Part shown: positions 45,960-57,350 of the stretch, in pieces
How the letters are laid out: the number at the start of each line of letters is the position of its first letter
Position numbering within the stretch: the stretch's first letter is position 1
DNA from: Mesorhabditis belari
Taxonomy: Eukaryota; Nematoda; Chromadorea; Rhabditida; Rhabditidae
Reading direction: 5' to 3'
NCBI GenBank assembly: GCA_958450365.1
Contig: CAUEEP010000233.1
Coordinates: forward strand, 1-64,000
DNA length: 64,000 nt
Made by a program: the position numbers and the translations under genes
The notes under the pieces: generated by a model
What the model saw: only the letters and a program-made list of their open reading frames with translations
Databases searched by the model: none
What the model was told of the DNA's origin: nothing

Positions 45960-48900
45960 TTAAAGTAGTGATTCTGGATTTTGATCAAATAGTGATTCAG
46001 ATGAACAATCGTTAACAAAGTTGATCATTTGGTTCAATTCGACTGTTGAATCTTCACTTGCTTTACGTTTTCCAAATCTCATTTTCCTTACTCTTTCCAA
46101 AGCTGACAGTTTTTTTGGTTTTTGCACAAAAAACTTGTTCTCTTCAGGTATTACTTGCGCATTTTCATCGAATTGAACTTTTTTTTCCATTTTTTCTTGA
46201 ATCGAGTTCAACCAGTTCAACCGTGGTATAGCGTATCGATAATCGGTTAAGCTTTTCGAATTATGAACTACAAGGTCTTCTGATTTTCTGTGGTCTTCAA
46301 TTCGACTTGTTGTTTGTTCTTGTTCATCCATTTCAATGACACTGCATATTTTTGAAGTGAACCAGTCCATCATCGGCATTTTCTCCATTTCGATCTCCTC
46401 ACCCGATTTTCCCTTTTGACTTCTCCAATTCAACTCATCAGAGAATGTTTCCCATTCTGAAGTGTTCGTTCTTGGTTTAAAATCTTCTTTCTCATCATCG
46501 TATGTGCGATTTAGAGTCAGATCGAGTTTAGGACACTTTTTTAAATATTCTTTCCAGAGAAATTGTGGCAAAGTCAACCTTTCATACGGGTTTTCGGCGC
46601 TTGTGATGTAGCCAAGCCGAAAATCATCTACACTCACTTCATAATCGAGATCAAGATCCTCAGAATACTGTCTAGGCAGATGCGGTGTTGAAATCGTTTC
46701 CATTATCTTGAAATGAAGTAGAGCTCTCTCGTAAGCGAATTTCTTGTCTTTTAGACTTTTCACTTTAATCATTCCGGCTGGTGACAATAAAACGATTGAC
46801 AAAATTGAAGCGATTAAGAAGAAATGACCGATTTCTTCCAAATCGAATCGATTCTCTTTGAGAGCTCGATCAAGGAAAACAGCTCCCAGGATGGCCTGAA
46901 AACCAATGATAATCAAAATGTATTAGTGCTAATCTGCTGCTAAACATGAGCGGCTGATTAGTTTTCACTCTGGACATGTTATGCTTGACATTTTGGCATA
47001 AGTTTCTTTCATTTCAACTCATCACTAGATAAAACTACTGTTTTGCACTCTCTCACCTGTGGGGTCGCTTTTGGCAACAATAAGAAAACGAATAGAAGTT
47101 TCCGCGTTCCAACAATTGGTCTTCTCGCAAAAAGGGTTAAGATTAATTTGATGAATAAAATAATCGCAAAGAGTGTGATTAGATAGAAAAGTCTCGCTAA
47201 AAGTTAAAGACCATCTGGTATAGACCGAGATTTTAAACTTACGTTCCCCATACATTCTAATGACCATCTCAAAACTTAAATGGAATCCAAGTAAACCAAA
47301 AAGAAGCGGTACAAGGAAAAATGTACACAGAAGGGAAAGTTGGGTTTTCACGCGAGCGTAGATCTGAAAACTTTTACAGAAATTATTTTGTAGCCTTTTT
47401 ACCGTATTTTATCAAAATGTTTTTATCAAAAAGGCTTTTTATTTGTCTTTGCTAAAGGTGTGAGTATTCATTTTATGAAGCGTTTCAATGGGTCACAAAT
47501 GACTCAGAGTCAAGCTCACTGTACTTTACTTATCAGTGTACTTTACTGAATGAACAATATTAGTTAACTAGCCAGATTCAACATCAGAATTTGAACAATT
47601 CCAAGAAACACCCAGCAACTCACATGATTTCTCTTTTTCTTCATCGTGATCCTCGAAAATAATCCAAAAAAGAAAACGGCAATCGGCCCGAAAACAAAAC
47701 ATCCAATCATTTCTCCAGAGATTAGCAAAGAAAACGATCCAGTCAGAATTAGAACCGTCGAAAGAATCGAGGATTTGAGAAACGAGATCCGATCTTCATC
47801 CTCAGTTTTCGAGTAGTCAAAGTAGCGACGCTGTTCGGAGCAGTAACGGATCATAAAGCCTACTTGGAATTGAAATTTTGAATTAGGCAAGTATTTACCT
47901 CCAAACAGTCCAGCCAAGAATCCAAAGAAAATCTCGAATGGCAATGGGATTAGAACCGCTTGAAAACAGTCTTCTTTTGCGAAAACAAACCGAAGCGTGG
48001 TCCTGGGATTCTTTTTTTTTGAACTTTTTAGTGCAAGAGTTACTTACATAAAAGTGCATATTGATACCATTTCACTCAACGCTCCACCCACTTTCAAAAC
48101 CGATCGAAGAGTTTCAAGAATTTCGTGTAATTGATCTTTAAGAGAATCGGGAAAGCTCTCCTTGTTTACTGGATACAAAATTGAGTAAGTATTTTAAGAT
48201 TCAGTCACCATCATCGGTGATTCGTTGAGTCCATCCATCGACAACAAGAGGTGAGGCTCCGCTCAAGAGACTTCCTGGAGTGAAATTGAAGTTATTTCTT
48301 GCTTTTTTTGTCATATTGGATTGGTGAATTGAAAAATGCCGACTATTTCGCGGGACTCGCAGGTAAAAAAACAACAGCATTGACCCAGCTGAAAGGGGGT
48401 TTGGTTACTTGAACATTTCCTCTAATTATTGCGAAAAAATTATGCTTTCAGCTTTTTATTTTTTGGTATTTTTCTTCACTTCTATTGCACTTGACAATCT
48501 GCCACCGGGACATATTCGTCATGTCATGCTCATGAGTTCCTACAAGAGCACAGTGCAGGCTTGGCAGCTGCTAATATTAAAAAGATATATGGGGAGAACT
48601 CACCTTTCGAAAGAACGTGTCGAGTATGGTTTGCCAAGTCTCGATCTGGGGACAAATCTTTGAAAGATGCAGAGGGCCGTGGAGCGGCACTCCAACTGGA
48701 TGATTCCAAATTACTCGAACTCATTACCAACGACAATCGGGTATCATCGCGTGAATTTGGAGAAGAGTTAGGGGTTGATTATGCTACAGTGCTAAGGCAC
48801 CTTCATACCCTTGGATTTAAATCGAAACTTGGGGCTTGGGTACCCCATGACCTCACTGACCCCCAGAAGTGACAGCGCACCTCCATCAGTGCCGCTCATC

Positions 48901-50505
48901 TCTCACGATACGAAAGGAAATCCTTTCTTCTTCGAATTGTGACAGGAGATGAGAAATGGGTTTTATCTGTGAACTTTCGGAGGAAGCGGCAATGGGTGGG
49001 GCCAGGCGAGAAACCCGAAAGTGACCCCAAGCCCGATTTGCACCAGAAGAAGTGTATGCTCTGTGTTTTCTGGGATATGGAGGGAGTGGTGTACTGGAAG
49101 TTGCTGGATAGCAAGACGACCCTTAATGCAATCAAATAAAGTGAACAGTTGGAAAAGGTGAATGAATCCCTAAAGAAGAATAGGCCCTCCAAGTCAAAGA
49201 TCGTGCTCCTTCACGACAACGCGCGCCCTCATGTTGAAAAACTGACTCGCTCTAAAATAAATAGCCTTGTTTGGGAACTTTTGGCGCATCCCCATACAGT
49301 CCGAACCTCGCCCCTTTTGATTACTATTTATTCCGGATCATGAGTAATGAGCTTGCGGGAGAACACTTCGATTCGGAAGAGACAGTCAAAAATTGGCTTT
49401 GAAAGTTTTTCGATTCAAAACCAAAATCCTACTACGAAAGAGGAATCCACAAATTGCCTGTAAAATGGGTAGAAATCGTCAATAATAATGGAAATTATTT
49501 GGAATGAATTCATGGTTTTATGTTGAAGAAATTTTAATTTAAAGTCCGGCAGTTTTCAATGCACCAACCCATTAATTAAATCCACTCACCTAAAGCCAAT
49601 CCAATCAACCAATTGTAATCGAGAATGAAAACCGAAAACAAACAAATTACCATAATTTCTCCAATCACAAGCAAAACAATTATAGAGAAAAGAGAAAACT
49701 GAAAAAAACAAACAACTTTTGCTCATAAAAAGATTTTCCTACCCTCATCTTAACTAAATTCTTGACTTCAATTGAAAAACCGCTTCGAAAAATGATCAAA
49801 ATGTAGGCAAGCTTTTGAAAAAAGGCCGATGTCTCCGAGTCGACCAGGAAAAATTCGTCAAGTAGTGGAGAATTTAAAAAGATTCCGACAAGGATCATTC
49901 CTGAAACGTACAACTTGCTAAAAGATTGCTTTTAGTTGTTTGTTTGGGATTTTGCCTGCTTTTGAGTTTACTTTCATTTCTAATTTCAAGGGCTTCAGGC
50001 TCTATTTTGGTCAATCTATTCTATAATAATTTAGTATCAAAAAATCTTCGAATTCTTGCTTAGGTCATTTTCCTTTTGGCTTCTCGTTATCAGAACACAC
50101 ATTTAAATAAAAAAATGTCGTAATTCTTGTTCAAATCTTTCAGCCTTTTTAGGCTAAAAAATTTGTTTTTTTCATTTTTAGACGGTCAGATTAGAAAGCA
50201 AAGCTCAGTTTTTCGCCTCGCAACGCTTTTCAAAAACCGTTCAACTCACCACCAATTGCTAAAACTTTTGGCAAAAAGTATGCTGTTAGATAGAAACATG
50301 GCAGTAGAATCGATATTGATATCAATGAGTCAGATCTTGTATCATTTAAACCACTTTGAACAGTTTTCTTTCGAAAAATATCAATCGGATTTCTTTCAGA
50401 TAATAAACAAATGCAAATGAATAGAACTGCTGACAGTAGATTGAATTTGACAGCTTTTTGAAAGAGATCGCGTAATTTTTGCTTGAGTTCATGAAGCATG
50501 AGCAT
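45960..50505 (-). CDS. NHA/CPA2-type Na+/H+ antiporter, about 750 aa
   Basis: About ten exons (50250-50505, 49743-49917, 49590-49698, 48209-48274, 48048-48168, 47900-48002, 47624-47859, 47243-47363, 47057-47196, 45960-46895). Membrane segments are separated by NHA-family motifs: SGMILVGIFLNSP, GSLLSGASPLVVDGW, IPLPFEIFFGFLAGLFG, and LLPKATPQAILGAVFLDRAL across the last junction, as in animal NHA antiporters. A long cytoplasmic tail (about 250 aa, acidic and Lys-rich) ends NQMINFVNDCSSESLF. It should exchange Na+ (or K+) for H+ across a membrane. The start MLMLHELKQKLRDLFQ is a best guess, and the first junction does not close in frame with a standard donor, so a small exon may be missing. A mariner occupies the intron 48275-49589. 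Confidence 0.8.
48316..49572 (+). mobile_element. Full-length but inactive mariner (lineage A) in an antiporter intron
   Basis: Inverted ends ttggattggtgaattg and caatgcaccaacccat lie between TA dinucleotides (48314-48315, 49573-49574). The transposase reads RHVMLMSSYKSTV, then after a frame change NIKKIYGENSPFERTCRVWF, the HTH, LGAWVPHDLT, GDEKWVLSV (first Asp) and LLHDNARPHV (second Asp); the third motif is shifted. At least two frameshifts and two stops make it dead. Length (1257 bp) is typical of mariner. Confidence 0.9.
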
Positions 50506-50553
50506 AAAAGGAGAAAAGTGTTGTGTGTGAGCTTTACGAAAAAAACGATAACT

Positions 50554-50562
50554 CTTATCAGT
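50554..50562 (-). promoter_or_regulatory. ACTGATAAG motif upstream of the antiporter
   Basis: cttatcagt on the plus strand; the reverse, ACTGATAAG, is the extended intestinal GATA motif known from C. elegans. It is about 50 bp before the proposed start. Confidence 0.5.
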
Positions 50563-51020
50563 TAGCTTTTTTGGAAAAAAGAAAGAAATTGTGGAGAAAC
50601 GATTTTGAGGTATAAAAAATAGTTGTTTAAAAGCGAAAATATTCCTATCACACAATTTAAACTTTACCTAGAAGATATTGATTTCTTAACGAATGACACC
50701 AAAAAACTGATAGCTTGATTGCTGTAGTTTTCAAAAAAAAGGTGCTCTTTAGAAGATGGATTAGTCTTTACTTGTGAGACAAAAATATTTTACTCGTTTT
50801 TTTTGCATTTCATTGGTATTTTCTCTCATAGATTTTATGGAATTTATAACTTTTATAACTTTGCTGGATAAAAAGTTTCATTACTGAATTGACAATGAAT
50901 GAAAATACACCTTTAATTATCTAAGTGAGAAGGTTTAAAAGAGGAGGTAAAATAGCCAAAAATGTGTGCCTTTTATAGAAAAAGACATTATTATTAATAA
51001 CAGTTCAAATGAAATGCACA
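50563..51020. other. Intergenic spacer, nothing recognised
   Basis: AT-rich. No exon, RNA gene or repeat identified. Confidence 0.4.
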
Positions 51021-51039
51021 TTTGCTAAAAACTCTAAAT

Positions 51040-51555
51040 AATCATGGTAAAGTTAGCCAAAAAAGAAATTTACGGTTGGAATTTGTCGAACATTCTTGTT
51101 TGTTTTTGTTTTGGAATTGGTTAACAAGTTTATTCACAAAATTAAGTCAAAGATGTGAAGCAATGACCAAAAGATCTCACAGCTCACAAATCAAAATGAT
51201 ACGTGAAAGGGGAAATCTATGGTTGGAATTTGCCCAACTTGGCAAGGCAAGTAGTGTTTGAAAGTGACAAAGAAGAAGAGGTACCATTTTTGCAGAATTC
51301 TTTTTTTGAACTATGTAAAATATCCCTGGTACAGATGAAAAATCCAATCGGCGAAGGAGAAGCTGGCACATAAAGCCTGAATTCGCCGTGGAATGCTGCA
51401 ATGAAACTGGTTGGCAAACAACTGGATGGATCCATGTTGAATACAATTGGATGGATAGAAATTGTGGTAAAACAAAGAAAATGAGAAGAATCGAGTGGGA
51501 AAGCGATTTGGAAAGGATCATCAGGGAAAGTTTGTTTTTAAATTTAGAATCCTGA
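51040..51555 (+). other. Candidate small secreted-peptide exons
   Basis: Plus-strand stretches look coding. EIYGWNLPNLARQVVFESD (about 51210-51282) resembles an earlier KKEIYGWNLSN (51060-51092). After an acceptor-like ctggtacag, a frame from 51337 reads KSNRRRRSWHIKPEF, then ECCNETGWQTTGWIHVEY and NWMDRNCG before a stop near 51555. A tetrabasic site before a Cys/Trp-rich segment suggests a processed peptide. No signal peptide is seen, phases do not join cleanly, and the opposite strand is also open, so this is tentative. Confidence 0.25.
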
Positions 51556-51763
51556 ATTCGGAAAAGCTTTCAAATTTTCCCAAGTTGCCGGTGAAATGAT
51601 TGGCGATTTATGGTGATTCGATGTAATTATTTGAGATTTTTCGATCTCTTTTCAAATGTCTTTATTGAAGAATGAATATTTTACAAAAATATACATAGGC
51701 TTTTTGGGAAAAGCCCGAAAAACGATTAGGTTCATTGCAGTGACATTGCAAGGATAGAAAAAC

Positions 51764-52190
51764 TCCATACCGCAAATACTGTAATTGAAGGGCCCACAAA
51801 ATTGGGTGGCCCAAAAAGTCACTACTTTTGAAAAAGAGTTTGACTGAAAAGTGCTTAGAAGTGTACTTGACTTGACTGAAAAGTGTATATGAGCCATCTG
51901 TATAATCTAAAATGGTTGGCAGTAAAGTTTAAAAAGGATCTAAAACCTAAAAAAAATTGTACAGGTATCATTTTTTTAGTCTGCCTTCCAGGGGTCAAGG
52001 CTGTAAAAATTTTTCTTGTTTTAAACATGTTTTTCGTTCATTTTAGAGCATTCTCAATCGAGTTAGAGTGATTTTAAAAGTTTTTTTAGAATTTTATATG
52101 GTCCCTCTTTATGTGTCTTTTTCGGGGAGTCCGAAAATGGATAGGGGAAAAATAGAAGCGCATTTACAATCACAGTATTTACAATTTTTC
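51764..52190. repeat. Pair of diverged cgtaaatact-type ends
   Basis: ccgcaaatactgtaattgaag (51769) and its inverse aatagaagcgcatttacaatcacagtatttac (52152-52183) may be the two ends of a ~420-bp MITE of the same superfamily as 14677-14940. Confidence 0.5.
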
Positions 52191-52429
52191 CTTTTTAGTT
52201 TTATTTTGAAGTCTAAATTACAGTTTACCCCAATTGTTTAAATTACAGTTTACCCCAATGGCAAATTGGCTTTCGAACTTGCTTTTACCGGCTCCAAAAG
52301 CAATAAAAATGACTAGCTCCAATCGATTCCCGGATCCCGAAAACCCCCGCGTACAAATTCATAGCTGAATTTCTTCTTTTTGTGCCATCCACAAAGCAAA
52401 AAAGAAATTCCTTTGTTTCAAAGAAAATG

Positions 52430-52436
52430 CTGATAA
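52430..52436 (+). promoter_or_regulatory. CTGATAA motif upstream of lectin copy 3
   Basis: ctgataa lies 30 bp before the start codon at 52466, on the gene strand. Confidence 0.45.
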
Positions 52437-52465
52437 AAAGCTTCATTTGCTCGGAAAATCTCGCA

Positions 52466-54397
52466 ATGAGAGCTCTCAATTTTTTCATATTTGTTAGCTT
52501 TTTCTATTCAACTTCCTCGTTTTCATGTCCAAATGGGTACATTCAAATACCAAATGAACACAAATGCGTTTATGCACAAAATAACTGTAAATTTGGATAC
52601 TCTATAAAGCAAATCCAAATTTATAGCTCAATATTATCCACGAGCTGTTCGAGAGTGTAATAAACTTGGTGGTGATGTGGTGAAAATCGAGAACATTTTC
52701 GAGAATTCGATACTTTTCGGATTACTGGGAGAATGTACAAAAGAAAATGTTCTTGAAATTTCAAATTTTTCATAGATTTTAACGAAGCTGCCGCATACAT
52801 TGGCGTTGAAAAGTTACCGAACGGAACGTGGGTTTATTCGGACGGAGCACGGCTCACTTACACAAATTGGGCTCCAGGTTTGAGCTGTTTGAGTAAGGAT
52901 GGGAAAAATGATTTCAAACATTCACCACAAATATTTACATTTTTTAGGGCAACCAACGAGCACGATCAATGCGACAATTTGTGCAATAATTGACCCTCAA
53001 ACGGCTCAATGGAGAGCAGCTGAATGCTCAATTGCGAGACCATTCTATTGTCAAATTGATGGAAATCGTTTGCTTATATGAAAAAATAGATTTCTAAAGA
53101 AATTCTAGAGGCCGAATGCGATCCGGGATGGGTTTATTTTGATAAAACTGACAGCTGTTACTATTTACATGTGAGTTTTAACCGATATAAACCGATATAA
53201 ACTTTCTATTAGGTGGAGTACTAATTCTTGATATTCTTGATCTTCTTGATATTCTTGATATTCTTGATCTTCTTGATATTCTTGATCTTCTTGATCTTCT
53301 TGATATTCTTGATATTCTTGATCTTCTTGATATTCTTGATCTTCTTGATATTCTTGATATTCTTGATCTTCTTGATCTTCTTGATATTCTTGATCTTCTT
53401 GATATTCTTGATATTCTTGATATTTTTCATCTTCTTCATCTAATAAAAAATTCTCTCCAGAATTTCACTTTACAAGATGGTTTCCATTGGCAACTTTATT
53501 CGTGGGACGATGCAGAAGGGAATTGCCGTCAAATGAACAGTCATCTTATATCGATTCACACAACAGATGAAGATGAATTCGTTTATGGTGATTTTAAAAG
53601 AATTCTTGGTACTTTTCGGTTATACCCCCGCCACCAAAACAAATGTTTCCTTGCTGAAGTGGCTAATCGGAGTACCAAGACGCTTATTGACAAGCTTTTG
53701 GAATTTATCCCCCACATCGATGATTTGCAGGTTACTGACGTTAAAGACCTCTGCCCAAGTGACATCAGGCTAGGCTAAATTCATAAATACGCGCATTGAT
53801 GCATGGGGGGAGCGCTAACCGCATAGTACCGTTTTTTAAAATTTTGGAGTGGCGGAGGTATCACCGAAGTGGAAAGGTGGCGGGGTTTTTAGAGACTTTT
53901 CTTTTTTCTTTTTTTAGAGAGTTTTTAGAGACTTTTCTTTCAGAACTTTCAAACTTTCAGAGACGGAGACTTTTCAGGGTTCAGGAATTTGGAAAGCATG
54001 TTTAGAAGGAAATAATTCAAAACCGAAAAGTATCGAATTCTTCATTTATTTATATCTTAGATCTTGTTCACACAACTTTTCCCGCCGATCCAAACCCCGA
54101 TCCGGCTCCAACCGATCAAAATTTTGAAGTATACAATTGGGTTTGGATTGGGTTGAATGCCCAGGGAATTGTTGGGAAAGATTATTGGATTGACGCGACT
54201 TTACTTGATTATTTTGGCAATTGGACATTTTCGCTTCCAGAAAGCATCCAACCATGGGCGGTAAAATGTATAATTTGAATAAAGACAATAAAACCTAGAT
54301 TCGCAATGATCCATTTATGCCAGTTGCACCGAGAAATTGGGCCTGGCTCTGGAGGAATGCACCTCGATTTATTTGCAAGAAAGCGCCTGGCAAATAG
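52466..54397 (+). CDS. Secreted two-domain C-type lectin (copy 3)
   Basis: Eight exons: 52466-52586, 52627-52734, 52776-52877, 52948-53067, 53109-53170, 53461-53587, 54061-54260, 54299-54397. They total 939 nt and give 312 aa in frame. The signal peptide MRALNFFIFVSFFYSTSSFS is followed by domain 1 (YPRAVRECNKLGGDVVKIEN, AAYIGVEKLPNG, TYTNWAPG, CSIARPFYC) and domain 2 (CDPGWVYFDKTDSCYYL, WQLYSWDDAEGNCRQMNSH, LISIHTTDEDEFVY, WVWIGLNAQG, FICKKAPGK). Two introns are only about 40 nt. One intron holds a 9-bp microsatellite. A methionine upstream (52382) is less likely because it would bury the signal peptide. Confidence 0.92.
53226..53440 (+). repeat. Intronic 9-bp tandem repeat (ttcttgata/ttcttgatc)
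   Basis: About 24 units in an intron of lectin copy 3. It produces long LIF/KIK repeat ORFs on the two strands that are not genes. Confidence 0.95.
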
Positions 54398-54774
54398 CTA
54401 TGAAAAATGATTGGCACTTTGAAGCAATAAATAATTGTATTTGAAAATATCGTGTTTGTCAACATGTACATGTATCAGATGTCAGAAATTGTTAAGTCTT
54501 TTCAGGGATTTGGAAATCATGTTTAGAAGGAAATAATTTCAAAAGAGAATCCAAAAAACTGGTGAAAAGGAAATGACTCAAATATTTGCTCTTGGCTGAC
54601 TATTTTAGCACTAGTTACCCATAGGCAAATGATTTTCGTGAAAAAGCGCTTTCTCTCTCTCTCGTACATTTTCTTTGTCTCTTTTTATCTAACGTAAGCT
54701 TTATTCTTTGTAAATATTGATTTGAAACAATATTTTTCATATATTTATCAATCCTCTTACCAATTACCTTAAAA

Positions 54775-56130
54775 ATGCCTTCCCCATTCGCCCTCTTAAC
54801 TCTTCCAAAACAATTAAGATTGCAAGTTTTCTCTCACACAAAACCCGATCAATCATTGATGAAAGTGAATAAAGAATTGAGAGGATATTTGCAGAGAAAT
54901 CGATTATTCCCGAGAAAAATCCTGCAATTGAGATTCTGGATCGGTGAAAGTGTTTCAACGTCTCAATCACTTATACAACTCCGTGTTATGCTTTGGCCAT
55001 TTCCCGTGGAGTTCATTTTCGACAACCATGGAATCAGCTTGTGCAAACTTGAAGCTACAAAACCGATCGATGTAAAAAATGAAACATTGGGAACAATTTA
55101 TGATGTGGAAGGTTTCAATTGTTCTCGAACAATAAGGCCGAAAACGGCCACAAAATCTGCGCATCGTTACCCAATTGAAAGAGATGATTCAGATGATTCA
55201 GAGTCGACAACGAAGAATCAAATTGCTATTGTGCCACGTCGTCTTCGGCCAATAGATCAAGGGAAATATCCAATTGCTTTTCATTCAACTTTCTTCAAGG
55301 CAATTGCTAAAATTCGAGCTCGATATATTCACATAGAAATTGGAAATTCGTCGGCCAATAGCATCACAATGACTCGAGAAAAACAAAACGAAATCAATGA
55401 AAAAATGGCTCAACTTGAGGAAATTTATCCAAACTACCCCGTTGAACAGTTGAAATTCGTCTTCTCGCCGTTTTATCCAATGACTCAATTGTCTAATCTT
55501 TTTGCGAGATCTTCCACGAAACTCACTTGTATCATCGATTCGATAAATTCCGATAGGGAAACGGAGGAATCACTGGGTGAATGCATTCAAAGTATCGATT
55601 TGAATCAAGACTGTCACTTGTTTGCCTTAAATGCTCCAATCGATGTTCTCATCGAAAATGTTTCGAAAATTCCATCTTTCATTAAAATAGTCAATCTCAG
55701 TACGGAATTTATCAATTCTCCATCAGTATTTTCTCAAATTGTCAAGAAAACTTTGGAAAAGGGTTCAATTTTCGTTTTCTCTTCAGATTTTAACAATGAA
55801 GAGGCTCAAGATTTTTATAAAGAAATGAAGAATTCTATTTCAAGAATTGGGAATCTTCTTCAATACGAAAGAGAATCGAAAGTCGGAAAAAAGTTTGAGA
55901 ATTTTCTTGAAAAGGAAAATTTTGAAGGAAAACTTTGGAAATATTTGGATTCAAAAAACTCGAAATTTATCGTAGAGAAAGATTATTTCAAATTCAATTT
56001 CTCGGCAAGTCAATCCCGTGTTCTGATGACTGTTCTCTGTCGCCACAAATATTTCGAGGAAGAGCTCAATTTCGCCTGTGTGATGAAAACATTTGCGAAT
56101 TCTGAAGTTGGAGAGTTTTTGGTTGAATGA
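54775..56130 (+). CDS. F-box-like family protein, 451 aa, single exon
   Basis: Starts MPSPFALLTLPKQLRLQVFS; residues 8-45 (LTLPKQLRLQVFS...LMKVNKELRGYL) fit an F-box-like helix set and align with the genes at 16828 and 58192. The body shares the QLSNLFARSS/LSNDNLELL region with its relatives but is over 100 aa longer, with a low-complexity DDSDDSESTTKN insert near residue 140. No introns. A substrate-adaptor role in an SCF ubiquitin ligase is inferred from the N-terminus only. Confidence 0.7.
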   Translation: MPSPFALLTLPKQLRLQVFSHTKPDQSLMKVNKELRGYLQRNRLFPRKILQLRFWIGESVSTSQSLIQLRVMLWPFPVEFIFDNHGISLCKLEATKPIDVKNETLGTIYDVEGFNCSRTIRPKTATKSAHRYPIERDDSDDSESTTKNQIAIVPRRLRPIDQGKYPIAFHSTFFKAIAKIRARYIHIEIGNSSANSITMTREKQNEINEKMAQLEEIYPNYPVEQLKFVFSPFYPMTQLSNLFARSSTKLTCIIDSINSDRETEESLGECIQSIDLNQDCHLFALNAPIDVLIENVSKIPSFIKIVNLSTEFINSPSVFSQIVKKTLEKGSIFVFSSDFNNEEAQDFYKEMKNSISRIGNLLQYERESKVGKKFENFLEKENFEGKLWKYLDSKNSKFIVEKDYFKFNFSASQSRVLMTVLCRHKYFEEELNFACVMKTFANSEVGEFLVE

Positions 56131-57348
56131 TGAACTATTTGATGGCCGAAAAGCTGTATTTTGTTATCTTTAAATATCAGAATTCATTTATTTGCATCAT
56201 TTTTCTCCAACTTCTTCAATAAGCAAGTAATCTTTTTACGATAAAAAGTAAATCAAACACTTTTCAGAAGAAATAATTTACTCTGAATTGTCAATCAAAA
56301 ACTTTGCACTCTCGAATGAAGCCTATCGTCATCAAACGCCCAAAATCATCAAGTTTCTTTAAAAGAAAATCTTCAATTTAAAGCGGATTTGTAAAGATCC
56401 TAAACTTTCAACTTTTCTAAGCTTAAATTTTTTGTTCCTTTATTATGAATAAACAATTTTAATCTAAACAAGAACAGAAACCACATTTCAAAATCAAAAA
56501 TTTCAAAGGCTTTTTCTGGAGATCCGGCAGACCATTTTTCTGTGCCACTCTTTGCCAAAATCTTGCCGTAAGCACATTTTTTTACACAAAATCGAAAGAT
56601 TTGAATCGTTTTCTAAAACATTTTCTTCTTTTTTCTTCATTCTTCTTCATTTTCTTAATTCAATGATATATCAGTTTTGAGAAGGAATCTAATTTGGCAA
56701 AAATATCAGGAAAATAGGGGGCAATTGAATGAAAAAGACGCGAAAATTCTATCGAAAAAGATTGGAGTGAGAGCACATGAGGTGAGTTGCTTTTAAAATC
56801 ACGGGGAAGCTAAATTAAATCCGTTGAAAGGTATGGTAAATCCATTGAGAAATTCAGATTCCCACAATTTACAAATATCAACTCGACAAGCAGAACACAA
56901 TCAACAAGATTATTTGTTATAAAGTCAAGGAGGACTTTCTTGATTTTTTTAGTCATGACGATCAAGGTTGTAGTAAAGCCGGGGAAAAGAAAATGGCGAT
57001 TATTGCAACATGGATGCAATCTCGATGTGAAATGGTTGAAATTATTCAATGATTTTGAGGTATTTCTGTCAACGAATTCTCTTTTTTTTGTAGTCATTGT
57101 TGAAAATAAAGATTGCAATATTTACAGTACAAAGAAAAAGTGTGACGCTCAGATTTGTATTATTAAATAGTGATCTTTTATAAGAAAATGTTTGATTCTT
57201 TGGTAAAAACGACTGATAAATGAATGTTTTTGAAAAAAAGAAAATTATCTATAAAGCTTTTCCAATGAGTATTATAAAAACCAATTTTTCATCTGAAATA
57301 ATCATATTTGAAGCTTTGCGTGACTCATTTCCTAAAAACCATTTGTTT
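56131..57348. other. Intergenic region with one candidate exon
   Basis: Mostly AT-rich spacer. The only coding-like stretch is 56858-57052, listed separately. Confidence 0.4.
56858..57052 (+). other. Candidate orphan exon, 64 codons
   Basis: After aaattcag the frame reads IPTIYKYQLDKQNTINKIIC, then KEDFLDFFSHDDQGCSKAGE and MAIIATWMQSRCEMVEIIQ to a stop, with no interruption. Three cysteines suggest a secreted helical domain. Other frames are also open, and no upstream exon was found, so it may be the last exon of a relic gene. Confidence 0.25.
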
Positions 57349-57350
57349 TA

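Noticed and set aside
46046..46231. Plus-strand ORF across the antiporter tail
   Set aside because: Antisense shadow of the last antiporter exon.
50127..50420. 97-codon plus-strand ORF over the antiporter's first exon
   Set aside because: Antisense shadow; the minus strand has membrane-protein character and a start-proximal ACTGATAAG site.
51177..51521. 114-codon minus-strand ORF with a signal-like N-terminus
   Set aside because: It opposes a more protein-like plus-strand frame with a splice acceptor; hydrophobicity comes from the T-rich complement. Not fully excluded.
53221..53443. LIF and KIK repeat ORFs
   Set aside because: Produced by a 9-bp microsatellite inside a lectin intron.
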